DNA of 64,000 nt from Talpa occidentalis (GCF_014898055.3 NW_023601543.1:58978566-59042565); one strand, 5' to 3'; positions 11,644 to 23,088 are shown, numbered from the stretch's first letter. The notes: generated from the letters alone by a model not told the origin. Numbers and translations: made by a program.

Positions 11644-11854
11644 AGAAAGATAAAAATGAAAGTTCTTTTTGATAGTTGAATAAAGCTGGGTAGTGTTTCT
11701 TCCGGGAATCTGGGAGTCTATGGAAAACTAATGTCAAACATCAGTAAGTAGCATCCTGAGTGTGTGATAGAAGGGAGACACAAAGAAAAAGAAAGTAAGT
11801 CATTTATGTCCTAATCAAAATCAATATTGATATAATGAGCAAACATGCAAAAAG

Positions 11855-12120
11855 TACTAACTATGTGTGTGGCACTAAATATTTAAAAAGTTCCTACTAT
11901 GTGCATGGCACCAAATAATTGTTCACTTTATGTAGTACTTTAGCAGCATCAAATTCTAGACATCAACCATCTTATCTGATCTTCACAGAAACTAGGTGAA
12001 GTGCTCAAGGCATCATTTAGTTTTCACAGGTGAGAAACAGTCTTACAGGGGTAAATAAAAATAACTTCCCATCTGCATCTCTCCATGAAGGCTGAGCGGA
12101 CATACCAGAGATCTGGATTC
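11855..12120 (-). mobile_element. MIR-type ancient SINE, antisense
   Basis: Shows the MIR pattern in reverse: TACTATGTGCATGGCACC, then CATCTTATCTGATCTTCACA, then TTCACAGGTGAGAAACAGTC and AGATCTGGATTC. Strongly diverged, as usual for this mammal-wide family. Confidence 0.6.
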
Positions 12121-12560
12121 ATCTACAATTTGAAAATTTGTTTTAAATGTTCTAAATTGGATAAAATCCAGAATGTTTCAAAAGACATATTTTTCCCTTA
12201 AATGTTTAAATGTACATTCTTTAAGGATAAACTAAATCCATATGCTCTTGATCAATTTTCATTTACTGTAATTTATTAAAATGCTGCTTTGGAAGTTATT
12301 GAATGTTCAACCACATTTTAAGTCTTTCTTCAAGTGTTGATGGTCTCAAAATCAATGTAAAGTTTTTGCATAAACTCAGTCCAATCATTTTCAGGAGGGT
12401 GACATTTGGGCGTGGGTAGCAGATTTGGACTTCATCCTATTTCCCGCCTTCCCAGTATTAAAGTTGAAGGAGAAATGTCCCAAAGAGTAGGGAAGCTGTT
12501 TGCCCTTTTTGTGTCCAAAGCTCAGTAGAAGAGGAAGTTAATATACTATATGGCTAAAAC
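12121..12560. other. Unassigned DNA
   Basis: No gene or repeat recognised. Confidence 0.4.
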
Positions 12561-12790
12561 TAAACCAAAACAAACGCTAGACATCTGACTGCAGAATTGA
12601 GGTTATTAGAAGGGAGGGTGGGTGTGGGATGCAAAGGGATGATGGGGCTCAATGATCAGTGCTGGAGGATTATGCGGGCTTTGGTGCTGGGCACATTGTG
12701 ATAACATACATCTGAATAGGTGTTAACCTATACCCTTAAATCATAGTGTTGTAAAGCAGTGTTACCTCAAGAGAAATAATAAGTTAAAAA
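12561..12790 (+). mobile_element. L1 3' UTR tail fragment
   Basis: Same pattern as the tails at 49990-50265 and 59400-59645: ATCTGACTGCAGAATTGAGG, GGGCTTTGGTGCTGGGCAC, AACATACATCTGAATAGGTG, then GTTACCTCAAGAGAAATAA and an A-rich end. This is a 5'-truncated L1 remnant. Confidence 0.7.
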
Positions 12791-12842
12791 TAGTGTATTA
12801 CTTGTCTCTGGCATGTCTAAATATACAAAACTCATCCACACT

Positions 12843-12900
12843 TCCATCTTCCATCCATCCATCCATCCATCTGTTCATCCATCCATCTCTCCATCCACCT
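12843..12900. repeat. (ATCC)n tetranucleotide microsatellite, imperfect
   Basis: About 14 ATCC/ATCT-type units with a few interruptions (TTCCATCCATCCATCC and on), seen directly. Confidence 0.85.
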
Positions 12901-12904
12901 GGCC

Positions 12905-13150
12905 AGGTATTCATTCATTCAAGTAACATTTACTGGAGTGCTATTATAAACTAGGCATTGTAGGTTACATGAGAAAATGAATCATGTACTTTTCCTGTCA
13001 CATTTTATACAACATATTATACTATCTTAAGAATAATCTTATAGTTAGGTTGATAATTCTACTCATACCTTGTAGAAATGGAAAAAGAGGGCTCAGAAAT
13101 GTTCAGCAATTGTCTGTGATTCCTACCACCCAGTAGATGCTCTGCTACTG
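12905..13150 (-). mobile_element. MIR/L2-like ancient fragment
   Basis: TATTCATTCATTCAAGTAAC, ACTAGGCATTGTAGG, then GAAATGGAAAAAGAGGGCTC and GCAATTGTCTGTGATTCC resemble the end of L2 or MIR in reverse. Very diverged. Confidence 0.45.
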
Positions 13151-13249
13151 TTTGTTGAATTGAAATGAGAAAAAGGTGTCTTTTTTTTTTATCTACTCTG
13201 GTTAGGCTGTTAGAGTGTAAGAATAGGGTAATGGTAAGAAATTGGGCTT

Positions 13250-13516
13250 CATTTTATTTTATTTTTTTAAGATTTATTTTATTTATACAAGAAATGAGGT
13301 ACAGGCCAGATGCGCAGGAGGGTGAGAGGATTCACCAGAGACAGAATGGGGAACAGAACAGGCAGACTGACGAAACACACTGCTGAGGGGAGCAGCGGGC
13401 GAGACAGGAGAGGTTGGCTCACCATGTGGGTTGCTCCAAGGCCTGCGGGGATCGAACCGGCACTGCAGAGGCTGCGGACAGCTTCGCTCAACCGCCTGCG
13501 GCACCAGGGAGGCCCA
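13250..13516 (-). mobile_element. tRNA-derived SINE, type II
   Basis: Full-length reverse-strand copy. Perfect 11-base duplications aaattgggctt lie at 13239-13249 and 13517-13527. Long open frames run through it on both strands (for example 13310-13741) because the SINE body has few stops. They are not genes. Confidence 0.93.
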
Positions 13517-13574
13517 AAATTGGGCTTTAGAGCCAAGCTAGGTCTGGGTTCCACTCCCAACTACACCAGTCAAT

Positions 13575-13990
13575 CACCATCTGTATCAGTCAGGATCCCA
13601 GCAGGAGACAGATGGCATGCTCAAATGAGGATGATTTCACAAAGATTTAATGAAGGAACAATTGACAAAGGTGTGGGGAGGGGATCGGGACCCACAAGGG
13701 TGGTGTACCGATGGTGTGGCTGTTATTACTTCTGCACCTGATAGAGTAAGAGGGAGCGATTTATAATGACCTGAAGAGGGGTGTCTAAGGGGAACTACAG
13801 CCTGCAGTGGAGGGCTGTAGTCTGAGATGGCCCAGCAGGGAGGAAAGGACTAAATATCTCCCTCTGCTCTTCTGTATCTTGCCGAGCTCAGTTGGGTAAA
13901 GGGACCATTGATGTGGTCTTGTAGGCTGGTCTTTGGAACAAGTGGGGTGGCGGGATCTGGAGAGCCAAATGGAAGATACCCGACCGCACA
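13575..13990. mobile_element. Probable ancient interspersed repeat, class unknown
   Basis: Sequence from ATCAGTCAGGATCCCAGC to GAGAGCCAAATGGAAGATAC looks like a mammal-wide repeat I have seen in other genomes, probably an old LTR. I cannot name it and see no coding frame. Confidence 0.35.
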
Positions 13991-14590
13991 TGATGCTGGG
14001 AAATTATTTCACTTCTTTTATTTGATGACCCTCCTTTTTTCAATGTATATACTGAAACCTATCATGTGGGGTGGTTGAAGAGGATTATATGGGATTGCAT
14101 GTATATAGCATTAAGCTCACTGTTATGCACCAGAGCTTATTTGTGATTCTTCCTTCTCAGGCTTCCTATTCTCAAACAGAGGTCCCAACCATGCAAGACC
14201 ACCCAACACCCAGCCAAACTTACTCTCTGAGATAAGTAATACTCAGTTTCACCAAGCTGTGCTTGCCATGTTTGGGGATGTGGGACTGACAGTGAGGGAC
14301 TGGGTCCTGGTGACAGCTGGGGGAGAACTCACACACAACGGGAGGGTGACCGGCATGCTGATAGCACATGTGTGTATGAGCAGCAGTAGTGGAGGAGAGA
14401 TACACAGACAAGGAACAGAGCTTAACCAAAAAGCATCACTGTCTTCACCCTTTGAAGTGCAGCCAACTCAATCCTATTGCTGTAGGTCTGAGTGGGGCCC
14501 GAGAATCTGTGATTATGGATCCCCACAGCCAGATGGCCCTGCTGTGGAATTCCTAACACTAACGTTAACATGATATCTGGGTGGAGGGTA
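13991..14590. other. Unassigned DNA
   Basis: Nothing recognised. An open frame at 14259-14573 has no familiar motif and no supporting signal. Confidence 0.4.
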
Positions 14591-14594
14591 ATTT

Positions 14595-14770
14595 TGAAGT
14601 CAGAGTGATCTGGTTTGATTCCCGTCCTGTCACTTCTAGCTTTATGACCTTAGGTGAATCACTTCACCACACTCTGCCCCATTGCTCATCTGAAACATTG
14701 CCCAACTTATCAAGTTACATAAGAATGAAATGAGATAATCCATATAAAGAATTTAATAAATATTGATGCT
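14595..14770 (+). mobile_element. MIR element
   Basis: Plus-strand MIR core: GGTTTGATTCCCGTCCTG, TTCTAGCTTTATGACCTTAG, TCACTTCACC, CATCTGAAAC, AATGAAATGAGATAATCC. The B-box-like part and the CORE region are in the right order. Confidence 0.75.
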
Positions 14771-15255
14771 AAACCTGCACACAGATGACAAAACATTCAC
14801 CATTTCACCAGTTCTCAGGTAAGCCTTTGACACTGATGTGAAGAAAGGTCTTGAAGACCACAACCAAGCAGAACCTCTCAGACCTTGGATGCAGCTGTTT
14901 TTGAATCCAAACCAGCACAGGAGACCAGCTTTTCTCTCAGGGCCACATTAAAGTGTCATTCCTATTTTGGTATGGGTGGGTCAGCCCAACATCCAACTTC
15001 TTGAAATGACATGAACCAATTTCAAATGTGTACATTTCCTAATTTGCACACAAAGAAAGGAAGCCCAAAACCAAGTGGTTTTTCCAGAGTCATGCTGCTA
15101 ATTTAGATTTGAAGCAGTATTTGATCTTTCCTAACCAGAAAATTTCCTATGGGTCCAGTCACATCCTGTTCAGTTCTCACCCTCTGAAACATGTCTACTC
15201 AGGAAAGAGAAAATAGAGCAGAAGTGGCCTTTCCCCCAGTACCAGGTGATGGTGT
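14771..15255. other. Unassigned DNA
   Basis: No gene or repeat recognised. Confidence 0.4.
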
Positions 15256-15400
15256 GAAATGGGCATGGGAGCCAAACAGCTGGGTTCAAATTCGTATTCC
15301 GATATATATTTAGATGTGTGAACTTTAAGATATCACATGACCTTCTGAACTTCATATTCTCTGCACATGAAGACACTGACACATACTTAACCCGATTAGA
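15256..15400 (+). mobile_element. MIR element, diverged
   Basis: AGCCAAACAGCTGGGTTCAA, ATGTGTGAACTTTAAGATAT and CTTCATATTCTCTGCACATG follow the MIR order. Heavily mutated. Confidence 0.5.
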
Positions 15401-16129
15401 TACATACAAGACCATGTATCTAACTTCTTGGCATGGAGTGATACTCAGAAAATTGCTATTATTGTTGCTTCAGCTTTCTAAGGTGGTTTTCTTATTTCGA
15501 TTTCTACAACATATATGTGCATAGTTAAAAATGATCTATGAAACTGGACACAAGCAACTTGATGTTTTGCTGCATCTTCCTCTTGGGTGATGAGAACTTT
15601 ATATAGGCAGTGCCCTTTAATATGCTTCCAATTCCCATTGCTGACCATAGATTTTATCATTTTGGAAATAAAGTTTTGATCTACTAACTTAAGAAGTGTT
15701 CAGCTAAGATTTTCTGGGGATATTCTTTTCAAAGATTCTATATGTTTTCTTATCTTTGAGCTGAATAAATGACTAAGGCCAAGATGCTGGAACACCTGCA
15801 TACAAATCATTTACAATACTTCTGGATTCCAAGAAGGACATAAAAATTTGTCCAGGTTCAATCATGGATTTATCTCCATAAATGTACTAGATTATCAGAA
15901 ATCACCAGTATTCCCTTAAGAAATAGGGGAGGATGTTCTTCAAGATCTTAAATGGAAATAAAAGGCAGCTACAGTCAAATCATCTCTTCTGGCAAACTGT
16001 CTCTGGGCTCCAGGATGTAGGCTGTGTACCTCTGCTATCTCCCTGGCCCCCATCTCTCTGCCTCTGAAACTCATCTGTATGTCTGGGCTTGTTTACAGTG
16101 TTATCATCTTTGTAATCCATCCCTAGTGC
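15401..16129. other. Unassigned DNA
   Basis: No gene or repeat recognised. Confidence 0.4.
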
Positions 16130-16480
16130 TTTAGTGACTCACCAACACCGACCCATTTCTGGCTTCGTTTCCACATTTGTAAATCAGGAATGATAAAACC
16201 TACCCTCAGAGTTTATTTATTTTTTAATTAAATACAATAACATGAATAGCGAGTCTACAGCAGGCCTGGCCCTCAAGGAACATGAATTCTTATGCTCTTT
16301 GTGCAAGTATCCTACACTTTATCATCTAGCCTGTCTAATATGGAGCTTTACTGATGCCTTTTGGTTCAACCGGGTGAGCCAGAAGAAATTACTATTCCTG
16401 AACCTCAGTTTTCTTATCTGCAAAATGGAGACAATAATCAGTTTGAAGGGATACGGTGACGAAGCACTTAGCGTCAGTGA
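16130..16480 (+). mobile_element. Two MIR-like fragments
   Basis: At 16130-16235 (GTTTCCACATTTGTAAATCA) and 16340-16480 (GAACCTCAGTTTTCTTATCT, AAATGGAGACAATAATCAG) the sequence follows the MIR core, the second more clearly than the first. Confidence 0.55.
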
Positions 16481-16935
16481 GAGATAAACCCTGCCTGAGT
16501 TTGATCTGGCCCAATTTCAAAGATTGGGCTGATTTTCTGAGTAGGTACCTTCAAATCTTCCCTTCCTAACTAATTTTGTCATGAAGACAGAGCTCCAGAT
16601 GGTTTAGGAGCAAAATGCAACACATTCATAAATCTTGATTGTGTAATAGGCAGGCAGGGCATGCTTTTTCATGTAGGATTCATAGATTAGATTTGTAAGG
16701 GATGCACATTTCACAGGATTCTTATTTTTTTGGACAAGGACAGTATGATATTTGATGCAAATTACATAAGACAAATAAATGTTATACATCGAATCTATAT
16801 TTTTCCTCTGTTGATAGCTATGTTTCAAGACTTACTTCCCTTGCAATAAACTATGGATTTTTATCATTTTTGTTGAATGCTCATACCAAGAGCTTTTTCC
16901 CTATCTGGTCCTCCATCCAAACATTCAATGCTATT
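16481..16935. other. Unassigned DNA
   Basis: No gene or repeat recognised. Confidence 0.4.
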
Positions 16936-17373
16936 GTTTTTGTTTTTTTAAGAGGAAGTTATATCAGTGAATTGTTGACATGCATTAAACTACACATAAT
17001 TTCAATGTACAATTTTGACATATGCACCTACCTATAAAACCATCACCACAATCAAGATAATGAATATAACTATCACACCGAAAAGCATACCAAAAGTTTG
17101 CATTTTGTGGAGTTGAATTAAAGTGGAACTATAAAACATGCACTTTTTTCTCTGGTTTCTTTAACTCAGAATCATTACATTAAGATTTGTCCACATTGTT
17201 GCTTATATCAATAATTCTTTCCTTTAAATTTCTGAATAGTATTCTATTGAATGCATAGTTAATTCAATGGTTGATGGTGACTTGGTTTGGTTTTTGGCTA
17301 TTACAAATAAAACTTCTTTGAAGATTCATGTGCAAATCTTCATAGATACATGCTTTTATTCCTTTTGGGTAAT

Positions 17374-17738
17374 GACTGGATCAAGAAGATGTGGTACATA
17401 TACACCATGGAATATTAGTCAGCATTCAAAAAAGATAAACACATGCAATTTGCAGCAACATGGATGTAGCTGGAAGGGATCATGCTCAGCAAAATAAGCC
17501 AGAAATAAAAAAGAAAAATACTGGATGGTCTCACTCATAGCAGGAATCTAGAAAACTTAAATTAGGAACCAGGAAAAGAATAACTATAAGAAAGAAAATA
17601 TCAAAATCAACAAACAACTATGAACCAGAGACACTCTATGGGGGGTGGGGGGTGGGGAAAGGAGGGATTGGGGTCAAAATAAAGGGGTTGTAATTGTATG
17701 GGAATACAAAAATGAAATTTAAATAATAAAAAAATACT
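17374..17738 (+). mobile_element. Short young L1 3' end, sense
   Basis: Begins at ATGACTGGATCAAGAAGATG (end of ORF2) and keeps YYSAIKK- and FAATWM-like coding for the ORF2 C-terminus with a stop (AATATTAGTCAGC) and an altered end. The 3' UTR has a strong G-rich tract at 17640-17672 and an A-rich tail near 17725-17740. It sits inside the old antisense L1, whose sequence resumes at 17741. No clear target duplication. Confidence 0.88.
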
Positions 17739-18271
17739 TATAAAAGGAATGGCTGTGTCATATGGTAGATGTATGTGCAACTTTGGAAGAAACTGCCAAC
17801 TTGCTCTCCAAAGTTTTTGTACATTTTACATTTTGGCCTCCATTGTATGAGAGTTCCAGTTGCTCCATATCTTTACAAACATTTAGTATGGTCAATCATT
17901 TTACCTATTTTAATGTGTGTGGTGATATCTCATTGTGGTTTTAATTTGTATTTCCCTAATGATTTTTCATTTGCTTCTTTGCATCCATCTTTGTTTACTT
18001 AAATCATTTGCTCAAATGCATGAGGATTTTGTTTTCCTATAATTAAGGGTCAGAAGCTCTTCAAGTACTCTGATGAATGAGTTGATTAACACAGTGAGAA
18101 GAATCTTTTTGAAATGTATACATATATCAAATCATTACATTTTGCACTTTAAATTTCTTACATTTTTATTGTCAATTATATCTCAATAACACTGAAATAT
18201 TTTTTCCTGATTAGTCTGGCTAGAGGCTTATCAATTTTATGACTCTTCTCAAATAACCAGTCTTTTTGTTG

Positions 18272-18318
18272 ATTTCTTTCTTTTTTCTTTCTTCTTTCTT
18301 CTTACTTTCTTCTTACTT
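18272..18318. repeat. Polypyrimidine (TTTC/TTC) tract
   Basis: A run of TTTCTTTC/TTCTTAC units with no purine except a few A residues, next to the young L1 insertion site. Confidence 0.7.
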
Positions 18319-18344
18319 AGAGCTTAATTTTTTTCTAGTTTCTT

Positions 18345-19502
18345 TTTTAAAATATTTTATTTGATATAATTCTTACATCATTTTTCATCTTTGTACAATG
18401 TATGCATTTTCATTTTGGCTATATTCCTCATACAATTGCACCCCCCCTTATTTTGACTCTAGTTCTTTCTCTCCCCACCCCTCCTTACTCCCCCCACCCC
18501 GTACTGTGTCTCTGGTTTATAGTTGCTTGTTGATTTTGATTATTACTTTGCATTGATTAGTCTTTTTCCTGGTGTCTCATTTAGGTTTTCTAAATTCCTG
18601 CTATGAGTGAGACCATATGGTACTTTTCTTTTTCTTTCTGGCTTATTTCGCTGAGCATGATCCCTTCTAGCTCCATCCATGTTGCTGCAAACTGCATGTG
18701 TTTATCTTTTTTGATTGCTGAGTAATATTCCATTGTGTATGTGTACCACATCTTCTTGATCCAGTCATCTATTTTTGAGCATTTGGGTTGTTTCCATAGC
18801 TTAGCTATTGTAAATAGTGCTGCTATAAACATAGGCATGCAGGTGCCCTTTGGAATTACTGTTTCTGTGTCATTTGGGTAAATACCTAGGAGTGGAATTG
18901 CTGGATCATATGGAAGCTCTATGTTTAGTAGGTCCAGAAATCTCCACACAGCTCTCCATAGTGGTTGGACCAGTTTGCACTCCCACCAACAGTGCAGGAG
19001 AGTTCCTTTTTCTCCACAATCTCGCCAACATTTGTTGTTGCTACTTTTTTTTAATATGTGCCATTCTCACTGGTGTAAGATGGTATCTCATTGTAGTTTT
19101 GATTTGCATTTCCCTGATTACAAGTGATGTTGAACATTTTTTCATATGCCTGTTGGCCATAGGCGAAACATTACATGACATGCACCTCAAAGACATCTTT
19201 ACAGACACATCACCCAAAACAGTGATAGTGAAGGCAAAGAAAAACAGCTGGGACTACATCAAATTAAAGAGCTTCTGCACAGCAAAAGAGACAATAACAA
19301 AAACAAAGAGAAACCCCTCTGACCGGGAGAACAGTTTTGCACACAACACTAATGATAAAGGACTGATCACAAAAATCTACAAAGAGCTGATGAGACTCAA
19401 CAAAAACAAAGAAAATAATCCAGTCAAAAAATGGGCAGAAGAGCTAAAAAGAAACTTCTCTGAAGAGGAAATGCAAATGGCCAACAGGCATATGAAAAAA
19501 TG
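18345..19502 (-). mobile_element. Young L1 insertion with 5' inversion (twin priming)
   Basis: The 3' part (18345 to about 19157) is L1 on the minus strand: poly(A) side at 18345, 3' UTR with G-rich tract (complement of 18443-18500), ORF2 C-terminus, cysteine region and HMKKC-like stretch. From about 19161 to 19502 the sequence switches to plus-strand L1 ORF2, lying just upstream in the element and ending at the same GGCATATGAAAAAATG. A perfect 15-base duplication, tttttctagtttctt, flanks the whole (18330-18344 and 19503-19517). This is the signature of twin priming: one insertion whose 5' segment was inverted. Confidence 0.92.
18590..19044 (-). pseudogene. L1 ORF2 C-terminal fragment, nearly intact
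   Basis: Open minus-strand frame encoding the end of the L1 ORF2 protein (reverse transcriptase/endonuclease of L1). It contains the cysteine-rich [18 protein letters not shown] stretch, then the [42 protein letters not shown] and FAATWMELEGIMLSEISQ landmarks, ending at a TAG at 18590-18592. Upstream the frame is lost in an eight-T run near 19045-19052 (one-base indel). The EN and RT domains are absent, so it has no activity. Confidence 0.88.
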
Positions 19503-20977
19503 TTTTTCTAGTTTCTTAAGGTAGAACCTGAGGTTGTTATTTTTGAGACTGTTCTTTTTCAAATATAAGATTTAATGATAAAGAATTCCCACACAGTATT
19601 GCTTAAGCAGCATCTCACACATTTTGATATAGTGTGTCTTTGTTTTGATTTACAAATATTTTCTATTTTTACTTTTGATCAAATTTTACTCATGGATTAT
19701 TTACTATTATTATTTTAATCGAAGTGCCATTGCATTATAACATTATATAAGTTTCAGATGTGCATCATTAAAAGTCAACATATGTTTACACTCCATTAAG
19801 TTCATCATTGAAAGACCAATGCTGGTGAAGGGGAGATTGGACACATGGGTTATTTATAGTATATTATTTGACTTCCAAATATTTGGGAAATGGTCCAGAT
19901 AGCATTCTGTAATTGATTTCTAATCACTTCCATTTTGGTCAGAGAACATATTTTGTATGGTTTGATCTCTTTTGTTTGTTATGACCTACATTTCTTTTAT
20001 ACAGTTTATTTGGTAAAGTTTTCATGCGCAATTGAAAAAATGTGTATTTTGACATTGTTGAATGGAATGTTCCATAAATATAAATCATGTCAAACTGGTC
20101 GACAATGTTAATAAGATATACTCTATCTTTGCTGAATTTCTATCTGTTAGTTCTATCAATTATTGAGAGAAAAATATTAAAATATCCGACTATTGTTGCT
20201 GATTTCTCTACTTTGTTGTTCAGTCAGTTTTCTCTTCAACTATTTTAAAGTTCTGTTATTAGGTGCATGTTTAGGATTTCTATGTCCTCTTGATGAGTTG
20301 ACCATTTTATTATTTTGAAATAATAAATAATAAATAAATACATAGATAAAAATAATAAATAAATAAACTCTTTTATCTCTGCTAATATTCTTTGGACTTG
20401 ATGTTAATGTAACCACTCTTCTTTTGCTTGTTAAGATCACATTTTTTTTTTGGTTCTTTTTCTATTTTTGCCTTCATATTTAAAGTTCATTTCTTTAAGC
20501 AGCATGTAATTGGGTCTTCCTTTTTATTCAATATGACAGTCTCAGTTTTTTTTTTTTAATTTGGATGTTTCAAACTTCTAGCATTTATTGTGAATATTGA
20601 CATGGTTGGGCTTAAAACTACCAATGTGCTTTATCTCCCCTATTTGTTCCATCTCTTCTTTATTTCCTTTTGCTTATTTTCTATCGTCTTTTGGAATATT
20701 TGAAATATTATATTGTTTTATTTTATTTCCTTTGGTAGCTTATTAGGTTATAAATCAACTTTTTTGCTGTTTTAGCAGTTACTTTAGGGTAATAACACAC
20801 ATTTAATTTATCACACTCTACCTTCTAATGATATTGTATAGAAACCTTATACATCTATGCTTCTATTTTCACTTTCTAAATTTTGTGCTATATTTGTTTT
20901 CTTTCACTTTATTTTCTTTTACATATGTTGCAAATCCCACCTACATTTCTTGGTTATCTTTAAACTATCAGTTATAT

Positions 20978-21271
20978 ATATATACTTTTAAATTAATTAA
21001 AAAAAGATATATTTATTTATTCATACGAGCACTGGGTACAGTCAGAAGCGCGGGAGGGTGAGAGAATTCACCAGAGCCAGAGCGGGGAGCAGAGCAGGCA
21101 GAGGGACCGAAGTACACTGCTGAGGGGAGCAGCGGGCGGCAGGAGAGGTCTGCGCGCCATGTGGGACCCTCCTGCAGTGGCCGGGGAGCAGCCGGGGATC
21201 GAACCGGCGCCGCAGAGGCTGCGGGCAGCTTCGCAACCCAGCGCTCAACCGCTGCGCCACCAGGGAGGCCC
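20978..21271 (-). mobile_element. tRNA-derived SINE, type I
   Basis: Full-length reverse-strand copy, among the least diverged in the window, with a clean A box region (complement of GGTGGCGCAGCGGTTGAG) and B box (complement of CGGTTCGATCCCC). Perfect 13-base duplications ctatcagttatat at 20965-20977 and 21272-21284. Confidence 0.93.
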
Positions 21272-21643
21272 CTATCAGTTATATTTTAAAGAGACTTAGG
21301 CAATAAGAAATATAAGAAAATATTTACTATTCCTTTGTATGGTTTTATATTTTCATCTGGTACTATTTTCTTTCTATCTGAAGGACGTTCTTTAACATTT
21401 CTTGTAATGTGAGTTTGCTGATGATGACTTGTTCTACCTTTTGTATGTGTGAAATGTTTTTATTTTTCCTTTTATTGAAAGATATTTTCAATGGGCATAG
21501 ATTTCTACGTTAGCCGGTGTTTCCTTTTAATACTTTAAGAACATTTCTTCACTGTCTTCTCAGTGTTTTTGATGAGAAAATTGCAGTCATATTTATCATT
21601 ATTTCTCTGTGTATAACGTGCCTTTTTTTCTTTTGCTGCTTTT

Positions 21644-21911
21644 TAAAAAAAATAGAAAGATTTATTTATTTATTTATACAAGCACTGGGTACAGTCAGAA
21701 GCATGGGAGGGTGAGAGAATTCACCAGAGCCAGAGCGGGGAACAGAACAGGCAGACCGACGAAACACACTGCTGAGGGGAGCAGCGGGTGGCAGGAGAGG
21801 TCTGTGCGCCATGTGGGACCCTCGCCTGCACGGGGAATGGAACCTGCGCTGCAGGGGTTGCAGGCAGCTTCGCAGCCCAGAGCTCAACCACTGCGCCACC
21901 ACAGGAGGCCC
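21644..21911 (-). mobile_element. tRNA-derived SINE, type I
   Basis: Full-length reverse-strand copy with a short internal deletion around 21828 (part of the CCGGGGAGCAGCCGGGGATC region is missing). Perfect 15-base duplications tcttttgctgctttt at 21629-21643 and 21912-21926. Confidence 0.93.
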
Positions 21912-22370
21912 TCTTTTGCTGCTTTTAAGATTTTTATCTTTGTAGTTGTTTTTCAGAAATTTGTTTATGATGTGCCTTGGCATAGTTTTATTTGTATTTC
22001 TTATGACATATTGTTAAATTTCTTAGATCTGGAAATGTGGGAAAATTTTGGTGATCACTGATCATTTTTACAAATGCATTTCTCTTCCCACTCCCTGCCC
22101 CATTTCATAGATTCCAATAACACTAGACTGCTTAAAGTCACGGTTAAATGATACTCTGTAATTTTTTCTTTAGTTCTTTTTTTCATTTTCATTTTATTTA
22201 GATTTTTTTCTTTATATGTTGCAATTTGGATACATTTTATTGATATGTTTTTTTGTTCACTAATTTTTTCTTTTGCAACGTCTGACAATAATCCTAATTA
22301 GTGCAGTTTTTCATCTCACAGTTTTTTTCATCTCTAAAATTTTTATTTGTGGCTTGTTAATATCTTTAAG

Positions 22371-22604
22371 GGGGGCCTCCCTGCTGGCACAGCGTGCTGA
22401 GTTCTGCGCTGTGAAGCTGTCCGCAGCCTCTGTAGCGCAGGTTCGATTCTTGGCCGGCCAGAGAGATTCCCACATGGCGAGGCAGGAGTCTTTGGTCTGT
22501 CTGCCTGTTCTGCTCCCTGCTCTGTCTCTGGTGAATCTTCTCACCCTCCTGTGTCTCTGGCCTGTACCCCAGTTCCCGTATAAATAAATAAAATCTTAAA
22601 AAAA
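22371..22604 (+). mobile_element. tRNA-derived SINE, type II, internal deletion
   Basis: Plus-strand copy whose middle (the CTCTCCTGTC to CAGCAGTGTATTTCAG block) is missing: the sequence passes from GGCGAGGCAGGAGTC directly to GGTCTGTCTGCCTG near 22495. Head and tail are complete. Flanks atatctttaa / aaatctttaa are a possible short target duplication. Confidence 0.88.
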
Positions 22605-22828
22605 AATCTTTAAAATACCTACTTTTCCTTTTTGAACAGATGGAATATTGTTATAAACTCTTTTGCTACCCTTTTCTACTATTTTAAGATCTGTGTTTGT
22701 TCTGTGTCAGTTTTAATAGATTCTTTTCTCTTTATTTTGGTCATAGTTTTTTTATCATTCCTGGCAATTATTTATTAGATGCCAGATACTTTGTGTGACA
22801 GATATTTTTGTATCAGAAAATTACTCTT

Positions 22829-23088
22829 TTTTAAAAAAAAGATTTATTTACTTATGCATACAATAACGGGGGTACAGGCTAGAGATGCAGAGAGTGAGAG
22901 GATTCACCAGAGATAGAGTGGGGGACAGAACAGGCAGACTGACAGAAATACACTGCTGAGGGGAGCAGCGGGTGAGTCTGCTGTGCCATGTGGGTTGCTC
23001 CCTGGCCAGGGATAGAACTCGTGCTGTAGAGGCCACGGGTAGCTTTATAGGTTGCTTCTTAACCCCTTGCGCTACCAGGGAGGGCCCT
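22829..23088 (-). mobile_element. tRNA-derived SINE, type III
   Basis: Reverse-strand copy; duplications gaaaattactctt (22816-22828) and gaaaattattctt (23089-23101), one mismatch in 13. A small deletion near 22975 removes part of GACAGGAGAGG. Confidence 0.92.

Noticed and set aside
13310..13741. A coding gene of 143 residues
   Set aside because: The first two thirds are a reverse-strand SINE. Similar open frames recur in most SINE copies (for example 21609-22061, 41333-41746, 45120-45596), which is a family property, not coding.
18850..19524. A real 224-residue gene
   Set aside because: The frame reads antisense L1 and then sense L1 across an inversion; no independent gene structure.
20978..21271. 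tRNA genes at the SINE heads
   Set aside because: The A and B boxes are present, but the sequence continues as the SINE body and ends in an A-rich tail inside target duplications; no tRNA cloverleaf was identified.
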